Below are positions 50,441-61,087 of a stretch of DNA of 64,000 nucleotides, one piece after another (positions within the stretch are counted from its first letter, which is position 1; each line of letters begins with the position of its first letter). The stretch is from Indiicoccus explosivorum (GTDB lineage Bacteria; Bacillota; Bacilli; Bacillales_A; Planococcaceae), in contig NZ_NHTN01000017.1 in assembly GCF_002167005.1 (NCBI RefSeq), positions 1 to 64,000 on the forward strand. Reading direction: 5' to 3'. A model generated the notes under the pieces. That model was not told the DNA's origin and made no database searches. It saw nothing but the letters and a program-made list of their open reading frames with translations. The translations under genes and the position numbers were made by a program.

Positions 50441-51310
50441 TCACTTTTGGCAGGAAGGACAAAATACGGATGTCCGTCCGCCGATAGTCATTTTTTCTGT
50501 CTCAGCGCCGCAATCCGGGCACTGTTTTTTGCCGTACATTTTCAGCCGGTGCTGCATGCTGCCGGATTCACCGTTAATGTTCCGATAGTCGGAAATCGTG
50601 CTGCCCCCCGCTTCAATGCTTTCTGCAAGTATGCTGGAAACCGTTCGGAAGAGTGCGGTTTTCTGTTCTTCCGGCAAGTCGCCCGCCTGCCTGTCCGGCC
50701 TTATCTTCTCCCGGAACAGCGCTTCCGTGGCGTATATATTGCCGCAGCCGGAAATCACTTGGCCGTCCATGATCACTTCCTTGATCGGCTTGCGCGCATA
50801 CTTCGGCCGGTTGCTCATATCGAGAAAATGATGCAGGGCGTCTTCCCCGAACGGCTCCGGGGCCATCAGGAGCAGTGGCGGGTACCCGCTTTCATCCTGC
50901 AGAAGCCGCATCTCGCCGAAGCGGCGGATATCCGAATAAACGAATAGGCTGCCGTCATCAAGTGTGAATACGATGTGCACATGCCGCCTGAACTTCTCCT
51001 CCCGTATACCATCGAGCGCTTCCACATGGAACCAGGCGCCGGTCATCCCGAGATGATTGATGAACAGGAACGGCCCTTCTTTTTCCATCATGAAATAAAT
51101 GTATTTGCTCCTCCGTTCCACGGATCGGAAAGTGGCACCGGTCATTTCTTCGATGAATGCGTCTTCGGTAATCCGTTTCAGGATGGCATCCTTCCCTCCG
51201 GCTTTCGATTCCCTGACCGTTTCGGAGACCGTCACTTCCTGTACGGTCCTCCCTTCAACGGCCGGCCGGATGAGCCGGACCACCCCTTCCACTTCCGGTA
51301 ATTCCGGCAT
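50441..51310 (-). CDS. mutM: formamidopyrimidine-DNA glycosylase (Fpg)
   Basis: 289 aa; excises 8-oxoguanine and cleaves AP sites. N-terminal PELPEVEG (Pro2 nucleophile), H2TH motif region (GCGNIYATEALFREKI) and C-terminal zinc finger CPDCG ... FCPSCQK. In the polA-mutM-coaE cluster. Confidence 0.96.
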   Translation of the reverse strand: MPELPEVEGVVRLIRPAVEGRTVQEVTVSETVRESKAGGKDAILKRITEDAFIEEMTGATFRSVERRSKYIYFMMEKEGPFLFINHLGMTGAWFHVEALDGIREEKFRRHVHIVFTLDDGSLFVYSDIRRFGEMRLLQDESGYPPLLLMAPEPFGEDALHHFLDMSNRPKYARKPIKEVIMDGQVISGCGNIYATEALFREKIRPDRQAGDLPEEQKTALFRTVSSILAESIEAGGSTISDYRNINGESGSMQHRLKMYGKKQCPDCGAETEKMTIGGRTSVFCPSCQK

Positions 51311-51397
51311 CAGTCATCCTCCTTGTCCTTTTCAATCCAGTGAATCATTAATCCCGGTCCTTCTTGGCACAACGAAAACCCTAAAAGTTTCCTTCTT

Positions 51398-54025
51398 TTA
51401 TTTCGTATCGAACCAGGTGTCGCCGTAAGCGAAATCGACTTTCAGCGGCACATTCAGCGCTACAGCCGATTCCATCATCTCCGGCACAAGGGTTTTCAGT
51501 ATTTCCACTTCTTCAGGCGGCGCCTCAAAAATGAGTTCGTCATGCACTTGGAGAAGAAGGCGGGTCTTCAGCCCTTCCCGTTCCAGTGCGCCGGCCATAT
51601 CGAGCATCGCTTTTTTGATAATATCCGCCGCGCTTCCTTGGATCGGCGTGTTCATCGCAGTCCGTTCAGCGAAGCTGCGCATATTGAAGTTGGAGCTGTT
51701 GATTTCCGGTAAGTAACGCCGGCGGTTCATCAATGTCGTCACATAGCCGTCCTTTTTCGCCTGTTTGACGATTTCCTCCATGTATTTCCGGACTCCCGGA
51801 AAACTCGACAAATACCGGTCGATGAATTCCCCCGCTTCCTTCCGGGTGATCTTCAGGCTCTCGGACAGTCCGTACTCGCTGATGCCGTACACAATCCCGA
51901 AGTTGACCGCCTTCGCGACACGCCGCATGTTCGGCGTCACCTCTTCAGGTTCTGTACCGAACACGTCCACAGCTGTCGCTGTGTGGATATCCTGGCCGGT
52001 CCGGAAAGCCTCGATCAGACCTTCGTCTTCCGAGATGTGCGCGAGGACGCGGAGTTCGATCTGCGAGTAATCCGCTGCTACCATGACCCATCCCGGTTCT
52101 GACGGGATGAACGCTTTCCGGATCTTCCGCCCTTCCTCGAGCCGGACCGGAATGTTCTGCAGGTTCGGGTTGATTGAGCTGAGCCGTCCTGTCTGCGTCA
52201 GCGCCTGCTGGAACCGGGTGTGGATCTTTCCGTCCTCGTGGATCTCTTTCAACAGACCTTCGATATAAGTCGACAGCAGTTTGCCGAGCTGCCGGTACAG
52301 CAGGATCTGTCCGATGATCGGATGCTTGCCTTCGAGTTTTTCCAGTACGTCCGCCGCAGTCGAGTAGCCCGTTTTCGTCTTCTTGATCGCCGGAAGCCCC
52401 AGTTTTTCGAACAGGATGACGCCGAGCTGTTTCGGTGAATTGATGTTGAATGTTTCGCCGGCCGCCTCGTGGATATCCGCTTCGATCTGACCCAGCTTCT
52501 GTGCGAGGTCCTCTCCCATCGCCTTGAGCTGGGCGCTGTCCACCCGGACACCGAGCGATTCCATCCCTCCGAGGATCACCGCCAGCGGCAGTTCGAGTTC
52601 ATGGTACAGGGAAAACTGTTCATTCCCCTTCAGCTTCTCCTCGATCACCGGCCGAACTTCCCAGACCGCTTTCGCTTTTCGGGCGATATGTTCGTGGAGG
52701 ATGCTGTCGAACGGCACAGCCCGCTTGGCGCCTTTGCCGTAGACTTGATCATCCGTCGATACGGCCGAATAGCCGTACTCGCGGACAATGTTCGGCAAGT
52801 CAGTATGCGTCAGCGAAGGATTGTCGATATACGCGCCGAGCATCAGATCCGCTTCCGCGCCTTCCAGTCCGATGCCGAGCCGGTGAAGGGCGGCGGCAGC
52901 CGCTTTCGAATCAGACAAATACTTTTTCTTCGCGGGGTCTTCAAGCCATGCTTTCAGCGGAGCGGACTCCTGGAGCGCTTCCGCCGGGAAGACATAAATC
53001 CCTTTATCATCTGCCAGCGCCAGCCCAAGAACAGGGGCAGTGTGATACTGCTCTCCGTCTATTTCGATCTGGACGGCCATTTCATCCCCCAGGAATTCCC
53101 CGCCGTCCTCCGGAGAAACGGTCGTAAATTCAATTTCCTGTCGCTCTTCCGTTATTTCTTCAGCGGGCGCATCCAGCTTGGCAAGAAGCGATTTGAACGC
53201 AAGCTCCTGCCAGATGCCTTTCAGCTGGTCCATATCAGGGCCCGAGTAGGTAAGATCCTCCAGCCTGATTTCCACTGGCGCCTGCCGTTCGATGGTCGCA
53301 AGCTTTTTGCTGATACGGGCGGATTCCTCGTTCTGTTCCAGCTTTTCTTTCAGCTTTCCTTTCAGCTGCCCGATGTTTTCATAAACCCCTTCCACACTTC
53401 CGTGCTGGGCAAGAAGTTTCAAGGCGGTTTTTTCACCGACGCCGGGGACTCCCGGAATATTATCGGAAGCGTCTCCCATCAGCCCTTTCATGTCGATGAT
53501 CTGTTCCGGGGACAGCCCGTACTTTTCCCGTACATGTTCGACTGTGTACTTCTCGATATCCGTTATCCCTTTTTTCGTAATGTAAACGGATGTGGAAGGA
53601 GAAGCGAGCTGCGTGAGGTCCTTGTCTCCAGAAATGACTATGACTTCATCACCCGCTTCTTCCGCTTCCCGGCTGAGCGTTCCGATGATGTCATCCGCTT
53701 CATAATTGGGCAATTCATAACTTTTGATCTTGTACGCCTCAATCAGTTTTTTCAAGTGAGGAAACTGTTCCGACAGCTCGGGCGGCGTCTTTTGACGTCC
53801 GCCTTTATATTCCCCGAACGTCTCATGCCGGAACGTCGTCTTACCCGCATCGAAAGCGACCAGCATGTGGGTCGGGTTTTCCTCTTCCAGTATTTTTTGA
53901 AGCATCATCGTGAAGCCGTAAACCGCATTCGTATGGATCCCCTGATCGTTCGTCAGCAGCGGCAGTGCGAAAAACGCACGGTACGCCAGACTGTTGCCGT
54001 CGAGGAGCAATAATTTCTTCGTCAC
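51398..54025 (-). CDS. polA: DNA polymerase I
   Basis: 875 aa. An N-terminal 5'-3' exonuclease (LLLDGNSLAYRAFFALP, GLMGDASDNIPGVPGVGEKTA), a degenerate 3'-5' exonuclease-like middle lacking the usual acidic motifs as in other Bacillales, and polymerase motifs AADYSQIELRVLAHIS, RRVAKAVNFGIVYG and LLQVHDELIFE. Repair and Okazaki fragment processing. Confidence 0.97.
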   Translation of the reverse strand: MTKKLLLLDGNSLAYRAFFALPLLTNDQGIHTNAVYGFTMMLQKILEEENPTHMLVAFDAGKTTFRHETFGEYKGGRQKTPPELSEQFPHLKKLIEAYKIKSYELPNYEADDIIGTLSREAEEAGDEVIVISGDKDLTQLASPSTSVYITKKGITDIEKYTVEHVREKYGLSPEQIIDMKGLMGDASDNIPGVPGVGEKTALKLLAQHGSVEGVYENIGQLKGKLKEKLEQNEESARISKKLATIERQAPVEIRLEDLTYSGPDMDQLKGIWQELAFKSLLAKLDAPAEEITEERQEIEFTTVSPEDGGEFLGDEMAVQIEIDGEQYHTAPVLGLALADDKGIYVFPAEALQESAPLKAWLEDPAKKKYLSDSKAAAAALHRLGIGLEGAEADLMLGAYIDNPSLTHTDLPNIVREYGYSAVSTDDQVYGKGAKRAVPFDSILHEHIARKAKAVWEVRPVIEEKLKGNEQFSLYHELELPLAVILGGMESLGVRVDSAQLKAMGEDLAQKLGQIEADIHEAAGETFNINSPKQLGVILFEKLGLPAIKKTKTGYSTAADVLEKLEGKHPIIGQILLYRQLGKLLSTYIEGLLKEIHEDGKIHTRFQQALTQTGRLSSINPNLQNIPVRLEEGRKIRKAFIPSEPGWVMVAADYSQIELRVLAHISEDEGLIEAFRTGQDIHTATAVDVFGTEPEEVTPNMRRVAKAVNFGIVYGISEYGLSESLKITRKEAGEFIDRYLSSFPGVRKYMEEIVKQAKKDGYVTTLMNRRRYLPEINSSNFNMRSFAERTAMNTPIQGSAADIIKKAMLDMAGALEREGLKTRLLLQVHDELIFEAPPEEVEILKTLVPEMMESAVALNVPLKVDFAYGDTWFDTK

Positions 54026-54113
54026 GTCCTAAACCCCTTTCAACTCAAAAACCGTCATTTCCTTTAGTTTACCACGAGGGCAAACCGAAAAGAAAATGAC
54101 GGCGGAAACTGCA

Positions 54114-55526
54114 CTATTCCGGATGTTTCCGCGGAAGTCTCACGCGGAAAACAGTTCCTTTTCCATACTCGCTTTCAACCTCGATCCGGCCGGCATGCGC
54201 TTCAGTCAAGTGCTTCACAATCGCAAGCCCAAGCCCGGTCCCACCGGAATTCCTACTTCGGGCCCGGTCCACCCGGTAAAACCGTTCGAAAATCCGCGGG
54301 ATGTCTTCAGGAGGGATGCCGATCCCCTCATCCGCCACTTCAATTGCCACTTCCTCTTCCGAACCTGTCACCCGGATGGTGACCGCTGTTCCTTCCGGCG
54401 AATAAACGATGGCATTCGACAGAAGGTTCGACACCACCTGCAGCAATCGGTCGGCGTCCGCCTCGATGAAGCAGTCCCCTTCGGTTTCCAGGCAAACTTC
54501 GATCTCTTTGTCCGCCGCTGCCAGCTGGACACCTTCCATTGCACGGGCAGCGACCGCGCATATATCTGTCCGGCTCAGATTCAAATGGAAGCCTGACTGC
54601 TCGATTTTCGAGAGATCAAGCAGATCCTGGATGAGCAGCATGATCCGGTTGCTCTCTTTCTGGATGATCTCGAGGAACACGATCAGTGAGGCAGAATCCT
54701 GATACGCACCGTCCAGCAGTGTTTCAGTAAACCCCTTGATTGAGGTTACCGGCGTGCGGAGTTCGTGGGATACGTTGGCGACGAAATCTTTCCGGATCTG
54801 CTCCAATTTCTTCAGTTCCGTAATATCATGGAGAACGATTACGATTCCCAGCCATTTGCCGTGACCGCCGATCACCGGTGCCCCGTATACCGCAAAATGC
54901 CTCGTATATACGCCCCGCGTCACAGTCAGCTGTGTGTTCGCGGGGTCTTCCGACAAGAAGATCTGGTCGATGAATGAGATGAGGCTGGCGGGAAGTTCCG
55001 CTTCACGATACCGCTGATCCTGCAGTTCACCCGCCTCCAAACCGAAGGAAGCGGCGAAGGATTTGTTGATCAGGGATACTCTCCCACTCCGCCCGATCAT
55101 GATCAGGCCGCTTCCCATATGCTCGATCAAGGTTTTCAGTCGCTCCTGTTCCAGCTCCCGGAGAGCGGAAATGTCCTGGAGATTCCTCGCCAGGACATTG
55201 ATCGCGGTCCCGAGCTGAAGCTGCCGGCCGGAACGCGTTTCCGGTGCCCTCGCTTCGTAATTCCCTTTCGCCAGCTCGATTGCCGTCGCCGCGGCCGCTT
55301 CGGTCGGCTGCGCATACACGTTGATCAGCCGCGACCCGAAAATCCAGTTCAGCAGCATCCCCAAAATGAACAGCAGACCGAGCACGAGCCACAGGATGTC
55401 CTGACGCGCTTCTTGTCCGTCCCCATAAAGCGGAAAAAGCTGCCCGACCATCAGAAAAAGGCCGGCCAGCAGCGTACTGCTCCATGTCATGTAAAGAAAA
55501 AGGAGCCTGGTTTTCAGTGACTTCAT
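54114..55526 (-). CDS. phoR: phosphate-regulon sensor histidine kinase PhoR
   Basis: 470 aa. Two N-terminal membrane spans (7-30 and ~42-62) with a short external loop, HAMP-like linker, PAS domain (~105-215), the HisKA motif FVANVSHELRTPVTSIKGF and an HATPase with DEGIGIPPEDIPRIFERFYRVD and GGTGLGLAIVK. The short extracellular loop is unlike the larger sensor domain of B. subtilis PhoR. Overlaps phoP by 4 bp. Confidence 0.93.
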   Translation of the reverse strand: MKSLKTRLLFLYMTWSSTLLAGLFLMVGQLFPLYGDGQEARQDILWLVLGLLFILGMLLNWIFGSRLINVYAQPTEAAAATAIELAKGNYEARAPETRSGRQLQLGTAINVLARNLQDISALRELEQERLKTLIEHMGSGLIMIGRSGRVSLINKSFAASFGLEAGELQDQRYREAELPASLISFIDQIFLSEDPANTQLTVTRGVYTRHFAVYGAPVIGGHGKWLGIVIVLHDITELKKLEQIRKDFVANVSHELRTPVTSIKGFTETLLDGAYQDSASLIVFLEIIQKESNRIMLLIQDLLDLSKIEQSGFHLNLSRTDICAVAARAMEGVQLAAADKEIEVCLETEGDCFIEADADRLLQVVSNLLSNAIVYSPEGTAVTIRVTGSEEEVAIEVADEGIGIPPEDIPRIFERFYRVDRARSRNSGGTGLGLAIVKHLTEAHAGRIEVESEYGKGTVFRVRLPRKHPE

Positions 55527-56227
55527 ACCGGTTTCGGCTCCTCGAATTTGTAGCCGAGGCCCCTAATCGTTTTGATGAACTGCGGTTTTCGGCTGTTCTC
55601 TTCAATCTTTTCGCGCAAATGACTGATGTGCACGTCGACAATCCGCGTATCTCCGGCAAAATCATACTGCCAGACCGCACTCAGCAGCTGATCGCGTGTC
55701 AGGACCCGGTTCCGATTTTCCATCAAGTATACAAGCAGCTCAAATTCCTTCGGTGTGAATTCCAGCGGTTTTTTATTCAGGAAAACCTCGAATTTGGACG
55801 GGAACACTTCCAGTCCGCCGATGGTCAGCCGGTCTGTCTCGGGCTCTTCGGGTGCGGCATGTTCAGTCCGCCGGAGTACCGCCCGGATGCGGGCCGCCAC
55901 TTCCCTCGGGCTGAACGGCTTCGTCATGTAATCATCCGCTCCCAGTTCCAGGCCGAGCACTTTATCCACTTCATCATCTCTCGCTGTCAGCATAATAATC
56001 GGGATGTCGATCTTCTGCTGCCGCAGCGCTTTGCAGACTTCCATGCCGTCCATTTGGGGAAGCATCAGATCCAAGACGATCAGGGCCGGCTGTTCTTCGA
56101 CCGCGAGGTGCAAACCCGTCTGGCCGTCGTGGGCCACAATCGTCTCGTATCCCGCCTGTTTCAGATTATAAGAAAGCAGTGTCGCAATGGATTCCTCGTC
56201 TTCTACAATCAGCAATTTTTTTGTCAT
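55523..56227 (-). CDS. phoP: response regulator PhoP
   Basis: 234-aa OmpR-type regulator of the phosphate response. Receiver with LLIVEDEES, phospho-acceptor in LIVLDLMLPQMDGMEV, KPFSPREV; C-terminal winged helix TPKEFELLVYLMENRNRVLTRDQLL. Start ATG 56225-56227 with GGAGACG upstream; upstream in-frame ATG 56243-56245 is an alternative. Confidence 0.95.
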   Translation of the reverse strand: MTKKLLIVEDEESIATLLSYNLKQAGYETIVAHDGQTGLHLAVEEQPALIVLDLMLPQMDGMEVCKALRQQKIDIPIIMLTARDDEVDKVLGLELGADDYMTKPFSPREVAARIRAVLRRTEHAAPEEPETDRLTIGGLEVFPSKFEVFLNKKPLEFTPKEFELLVYLMENRNRVLTRDQLLSAVWQYDFAGDTRIVDVHISHLREKIEENSRKPQFIKTIRGLGYKFEEPKPV

Positions 56228-56255
56228 CTGCGTCTCCATTTCCATCTCCCGCCGG

Positions 56256-56732
56256 TCAGAAGTTATCCATTGTCTGGGTCGTCAGGCCATCGATCAGTTT
56301 CGGCGGATGCGCTTTGATCTGCCCTTCGACCACTTGCTCACCGTCTTCATTTTCAGCCGTCACGCGGACGGTCACTTCATTACGGGCGACATCCACTTCC
56401 GTCACTTCCAGCAGAAAATCCACAGTGGAGTAGTGGTACACCGGCCGTACGAACTTCAATTGCTGTTCGGTCACGTGAGAGCCGGGACCCGGCAGGTACT
56501 TCGAAATGGCGGATGTCAGAATGCCTGTCAGCATGACGGTCGGCACGATGGGCTTCTCATACGTCGTCCTGGAGGCGAAATCGTGCTGGATATACAAGGG
56601 ATTCCCATCATTCGTCAGCCCCAGATAAAGCAGGAGATCCTTGTCCTCGATGTTTTCGGTCAATTTCAGTTTCTCGCCTACAGAGATGTCCTCTATTTTC
56701 CGTCCAAGCTTGCGCTTTTTACCCAACAGCAA
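56256..56732 (-). CDS. MaoC-like hotdog dehydratase
   Basis: 158 aa with a MaoC-type (R)-hydratase fold: a catalytic-like region LYLGLTNDGNPLYIQHDFASRT (~34-56) and VPTVMLTGILTSA. Likely hydrates an enoyl thioester; the substrate is unknown. Between mdh and phoP, a position shared by several Bacillales. Confidence 0.85.
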   Translation of the reverse strand: MLLGKKRKLGRKIEDISVGEKLKLTENIEDKDLLLYLGLTNDGNPLYIQHDFASRTTYEKPIVPTVMLTGILTSAISKYLPGPGSHVTEQQLKFVRPVYHYSTVDFLLEVTEVDVARNEVTVRVTAENEDGEQVVEGQIKAHPPKLIDGLTTQTMDNF

Positions 56733-56872
56733 AGATCATACCCCTCTCTATTCTTCTGCTACTCTTATAGTATCAATACCCATTAAAAAAATCGAGCAGG
56801 GAATGACTGCACCGAAGCGGGCGGCGTAAACCTTTGCGGCGGGAAAACGGAGCAGCGAAGGAACACAAAGCA

Positions 56873-56906
56873 AAGCCGCCTGCGGGAATATACCCGCAAG
56901 CGGCTT
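56873..56906 (-). terminator. mdh terminator
   Basis: Minus-strand AAGCCGCTTGCGGG/CCCGCAGGCGGCTT hairpin then TTGCTTTG. Confidence 0.75.
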
Positions 56907-56915
56907 CCAATTTCA

Positions 56916-57854
56916 TTAAACTAATATTTCCATCACTTTTTTAACAGAATCCGCTGATTGCTGAAGCGCCGTCTTTTCATCCTCCGTCAGTTCGAGTTCG
57001 ATGATCCGCTCGATTCCGTTTCCGCCGAGGACGGTCGGCACACCAAGATAGATACCATCCATTCCATATTCCCCTTCCAAGTAAGCGATGGCCGGCAGAA
57101 TGCGCTGCTGGTCCTTCAGGATCGCTTCCGCCATTTCCGCCAGGGAAGCGGCCGGCGCATAGTAAGCTGATCCGCTGCCGAGAAGGTTGACGATTTCCGC
57201 GCCTCCTTTACGGGTGCGTGTGACGATTTCATCCAGACGCTCTTTCGGGATGAGCTTTTCCAGCGGAATGCCGCCGGCATACGAATACCGCACGAGCGGC
57301 ACCATGTCATCACCGTGTCCGCCCAGTACGAACCCTGTTACGTCTTTCACCGACAGATTCAGTTCCTCTGCGACAAAGGTCCGGAAACGGGCAGTATCGA
57401 GCACCCCCGACTGGCCGATCACCCGTTCTTTCGGGAAGCCGGATTCCTTGAAGACCGTATAGGTCATTGCATCAACAGGATTAGTCAGGACGAGGATCGT
57501 CGTATCCGGCGAATGGCTGACGATTTCGGAAGTGACCGATTTCATGACTTTCTGATTCGTTTGGACGAGGTCATCCCGGCTCATTCCGGGCTTGCGGGCG
57601 ATTCCGGCTGTGATGATGACAAGGTCGGAGTCTTTAGTATCCGCATAGTCCGCCGTGCCGGTGATCCGGGCATCAAACCCTAAGACAGGACCGGCTTCCG
57701 CCATATCCAGCGCCTTTCCCTTTGTCGGGTCTTCGTTTTGCGGAATATCGACGAGGACCACATCCCCCAATTCTTTCTGTGCCAGCAGAAATGCCGTCGT
57801 AGCGCCTGTGAAACCTGAACCGATAACCGAAATTTTCTTCCGTTTGAATGTCAT
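56916..57854 (-). CDS. mdh: malate dehydrogenase
   Basis: 312 aa, LDH-like NAD-dependent enzyme. [19 protein letters not shown], the substrate Arg in [27 protein letters not shown], and the catalytic His in [13 protein letters not shown]. Third of citZ-icd-mdh, separated from icd by a terminator-containing gap of 180 bp. Confidence 0.97.
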   Translation of the reverse strand: MTFKRKKISVIGSGFTGATTAFLLAQKELGDVVLVDIPQNEDPTKGKALDMAEAGPVLGFDARITGTADYADTKDSDLVIITAGIARKPGMSRDDLVQTNQKVMKSVTSEIVSHSPDTTILVLTNPVDAMTYTVFKESGFPKERVIGQSGVLDTARFRTFVAEELNLSVKDVTGFVLGGHGDDMVPLVRYSYAGGIPLEKLIPKERLDEIVTRTRKGGAEIVNLLGSGSAYYAPAASLAEMAEAILKDQQRILPAIAYLEGEYGMDGIYLGVPTVLGGNGIERIIELELTEDEKTALQQSADSVKKVMEILV

Positions 57855-58009
57855 TTGGATTCTCCTTTGCGCTAAATTTTTTTGGTTCCCACCTAACTAT
57901 TTACCCTTCCCTGCACTCAACTACTCGCATGGCCCGCGGGTTTCCAGAAACTTGATGGAAATTGCAGATCTGCAGGCAACCTCCCGAGCTCATTACGGTA
58001 ACAAAAAAA

Positions 58010-58027
58010 GAGAGGCCGCAGCCTCTC
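58010..58027 (-). terminator. icd terminator
   Basis: GAGAGGC/GCCTCTC hairpin (minus strand) followed by TTTTTTTG, 8 bp after the icd stop; suggests mdh also has its own promoter. Confidence 0.85.
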
Positions 58028-58034
58028 CTTCAAC

Positions 58035-59303
58035 TTACATATTCTTGATCAGTTCATCAGCGAATTCGGAAGTTTTCACTTCTGTCGCGCCATCCATGAG
58101 GCGGGCGAAGTCGTACGTCACGACTTTGGAAGCGATCGTCTTCTCCATCGATTTCGAGATGAGCTGGGCCGCTTCCGTCCAGCCAAGGTGTTCCAGCATG
58201 AGAACGCCTGACAGGATGACAGAAGACGGGTTCACTTTATCCTGGCCCGCATACTTCGGTGCTGTGCCGTGTGTGGCTTCGAAAATCGCGTGACCCGAGT
58301 CGTAGTTGATGTTCGCTCCTGGCGCGATACCGATACCGCCGACCTGCGCCGCCAAGGCATCCGAGATGTAATCGCCGTTCAGGTTCATCGTCGCCACGAC
58401 ATCGAACTCAGCCGGACGAGTCAGGATCTGCTGGAGGAAAATATCCGCAATGGCGTCCTTGATCAGCAGTTTGCCGGAAGCCAGCGCTTCATCCTGTGCT
58501 TTATTGGCAGCGTCCGTGCCTTTTTCGTCTTTGATCTTGTCGTATTCGTTCCATGTGAAGACTTTATCGCCGAACTCCTGCTCCGCCACTTCGTAGCCCC
58601 AGTTTTTGAAAGAGCCTTCCGTGAATTTCATGATGTTGCCTTTATGGACGAGCGTGACCGACTTACGGCCTTCCGTCAATGCGTAGTTGATCGATGCGCG
58701 CACGAGACGCTTCGTGCCTTCCTCGGAAATCGGTTTGATGCCGATTCCTGAAGTTTCAGGGAAACGGATGTTTTTAACGCCCATTTCATTTTGGAGGAAA
58801 GAGATCACTTTCTTCACTTCATCCGAACCTTCAGCATACTCGATACCTGCATAGATATCTTCAGTGTTTTCACGGAAGATGACCATGTCCGTGTCTTCCG
58901 GACGTTTGACCGGTGAAGGGACGCCTTCGAAGTAACGGACAGGGCGCAGGCACACGTACAGATCCAGTTCCTGGCGCAATGCCACGTTCAGTGAACGGAT
59001 TCCGCCGCCGATCGGCGTTGTAAGCGGTCCTTTGATGGCGATCAGGTATTCCCGGATCGTATCCAGCGTCTCCTGCGGAAGCCATTCACCGGTTTTGTCG
59101 AAAGCCTTCTGACCAGCGAGGACTTCTTTCCAGACGATCTTCTTTTCACCATTGTATGCTTTGTTCACTGATTCTTCGAGGACGCGTGAAGCCGCTGCCC
59201 AAATATCCGGGCCAGTTCCGTCTCCCTCGATGAAAGGGATGATCGCTTCATTCGGTACATTTAAGTTTCCGTCTTTTACAGAGATTTTTTCGCCGTTTGC
59301 CAT
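58035..59303 (-). CDS. icd: isocitrate dehydrogenase (NADP)
   Basis: 422 aa. [13 protein letters not shown], the phosphorylatable-Ser-type substrate loop [43 protein letters not shown] and NADP segment [15 protein letters not shown]. Converts isocitrate to 2-oxoglutarate. 70 bp after citZ. Confidence 0.97.
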   Translation of the reverse strand: MANGEKISVKDGNLNVPNEAIIPFIEGDGTGPDIWAAASRVLEESVNKAYNGEKKIVWKEVLAGQKAFDKTGEWLPQETLDTIREYLIAIKGPLTTPIGGGIRSLNVALRQELDLYVCLRPVRYFEGVPSPVKRPEDTDMVIFRENTEDIYAGIEYAEGSDEVKKVISFLQNEMGVKNIRFPETSGIGIKPISEEGTKRLVRASINYALTEGRKSVTLVHKGNIMKFTEGSFKNWGYEVAEQEFGDKVFTWNEYDKIKDEKGTDAANKAQDEALASGKLLIKDAIADIFLQQILTRPAEFDVVATMNLNGDYISDALAAQVGGIGIAPGANINYDSGHAIFEATHGTAPKYAGQDKVNPSSVILSGVLMLEHLGWTEAAQLISKSMEKTIASKVVTYDFARLMDGATEVKTSEFADELIKNM

Positions 59304-59373
59304 TCTGAAAATCCTCCTGTTTCATAATCATAGGGCATGCACGCGGTGCAGCCCCATGGGTATAGTTTTTTTC

Positions 59374-60489
59374 TTATCGCTCGCTGACTGGGATGTATGT
59401 CTGCATGCCCGGCCCTACGTATTCCGCACGCGGGCGGATCAGGCGGTTGTCCGCATACTGCTCCAGGATATGGGCGAGCCAGCCGGAAACACGCGATACC
59501 GCAAAAATCGGTGTGAACAGATCGTGTTCGATATTCAGGGAATGATACACGGAAGCCGAGTAGAAGTCCACGTTCGGCGGCAGGTCTTTCTGGCCGGTCA
59601 CGATTTCTTCGATCTTCACGGACATGTTGTAGTACTTCTCTTCGCCGCGCAGCTTCGTCAGTCTCTTCGACATCTCGCGAAGGTGCTTCGCACGCGGATC
59701 TCCCTGACGATATACACGGTGGCCGAAGCCCATGATCTTCTCTTTGTTGTCGAGCTTCTCCTGGATGACATTTTCGACGTTCGATTCATCGCCGATTTCC
59801 AGCAGCATCTTCATGACCTGCTCGTTCGCGCCGCCGTGGAGCGGCCCTTTCAAAGCACCGATGGCAGCAGTGACACCGGAATAGATATCAGACAGTGTCG
59901 CCACACAGACCCGCGCCGTGAACGTGGATGCGTTCAGCTCATGGTCGGCATGGAGGACGAGCGCTTTATTGAAAGCTTCCACTTCGATATCCTCCGGCTG
60001 GCTTCCCGACAGCATGTACAGGAAGTTCGCAGCATAGCTGAGGTCGGACTTCGGCTGCACCGGCTCCTCCCCGCGGCGGATCCGTGAGAACGCAGTCACG
60101 ACAGCCGCAATCTTCGCCTGCAGGCGGATCGCTTTGCGGTAGTTGGCTTCGTCGGTCATCTCTTCAGCTTCTTCATCAAAAAGGCCCAAATAGGAGATCG
60201 CTGTCCGAAGCGCCGCCATCGGATGGATATCTCTGATCGGATATGTTCTGAACTGGTCGAGCACTTCCTGAGGCACTGACATGTTATCCGCCAGCTGCTG
60301 CTTCAGTTCCGCAAGTTCGTTCTCCTTCGGCAGCCGCTTGTGCCAGAGAAGGTAAATCACTTCTTCGAAGCTTGCGTTGTTCGCCAGATCATCAATGTTG
60401 TAGCCAACATATGTAAGCGTGTCATCAATGATGGAACTGATGGCAGTCTGTGTCGCCACAACACCTTCCAAACCTTTTCCTGCGGTCAT
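59374..60489 (-). CDS. citZ: citrate synthase
   Basis: 371 aa, the small dimeric type. Catalytic His regions HADHELNASTFTAR and GALKGPLHGGANEQVM, MGFGHRVYRQGDPRAKHL and the Asp in NVDFYSASVYHSLNI. First gene of the TCA cluster with its own promoter. Confidence 0.97.
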   Translation of the reverse strand: MTAGKGLEGVVATQTAISSIIDDTLTYVGYNIDDLANNASFEEVIYLLWHKRLPKENELAELKQQLADNMSVPQEVLDQFRTYPIRDIHPMAALRTAISYLGLFDEEAEEMTDEANYRKAIRLQAKIAAVVTAFSRIRRGEEPVQPKSDLSYAANFLYMLSGSQPEDIEVEAFNKALVLHADHELNASTFTARVCVATLSDIYSGVTAAIGALKGPLHGGANEQVMKMLLEIGDESNVENVIQEKLDNKEKIMGFGHRVYRQGDPRAKHLREMSKRLTKLRGEEKYYNMSVKIEEIVTGQKDLPPNVDFYSASVYHSLNIEHDLFTPIFAVSRVSGWLAHILEQYADNRLIRPRAEYVGPGMQTYIPVSER

Positions 60490-60588
60490 CTAAATCGCTC
60501 CTTCTTTCAGTAAAATCACCATTCCACAAAAAAACGCAGAATGATGTCTCATCTGCTTATATGAATCTATTTCCTTGCTTACATGGTC

Positions 60589-60617
60589 ATTATAATCAAT
60601 TATGGCGCAATTGTGAA
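60589..60617 (-). promoter_or_regulatory. citZ promoter
   Basis: -35 TTCACA (60612-60617), 17-bp spacer, -10 TATAAT (60589-60594), about 100 bp before the citZ start. Confidence 0.7.
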
Positions 60618-60682
60618 TGCAAAAGCATTATTTCCCAAAACTTTATAACAGCGGAAAGGCGGAAAACGGGGAGACCAGGCCA

Positions 60683-61069
60683 TCATTTCATGATGATGAC
60701 CTGGCCATTTTTCATCCGTTTCCGGATCATCCGCATGAAAAACGGCTTGATCGCGTTCTGTGTCGGCCGGAACAGCAGGGCTAGCCCGGTCAGATCCGAC
60801 AGAAATCCCGGGGTCAGAAGGAGAAGGCCGCCCGCCAGAATGAACGCGCCGCGGAGCAGCGCATCCCCCGGCGGTTCGAACGCCGCCGTCGTTTCCTGGA
60901 TATCCCGGATCGCCCGGAGTCCCTGCTGTTTCGCCAAGTAAGCGCCCGCCACCCCGGTGAACAGGATGAGCAGCAGCGTCGGGACGATGCCGAGGACATC
61001 GCCTGCCCACATCAGGAGGGCCAATTCGACGGCTGGGACGATCACAAATGCGGGAACAAGCCATTTCAT
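60683..61069 (-). CDS. fxsA: FxsA family membrane protein (YtwI-like)
   Basis: 128 aa with three to four spans (LVPAFVIVPAVELALLM, LGIVPTLLLILFTGVAGAY, GAFILAGGLLLLTPGFLSD). FxsA of E. coli affects exclusion of phage T7 by the F plasmid; in Bacillales the role is unknown. Follows pyk as in B. subtilis. Confidence 0.9.
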   Translation of the reverse strand: MKWLVPAFVIVPAVELALLMWAGDVLGIVPTLLLILFTGVAGAYLAKQQGLRAIRDIQETTAAFEPPGDALLRGAFILAGGLLLLTPGFLSDLTGLALLFRPTQNAIKPFFMRMIRKRMKNGQVIIMK

Positions 61070-61087
61070 GTCAATGCACTCCTGTCT

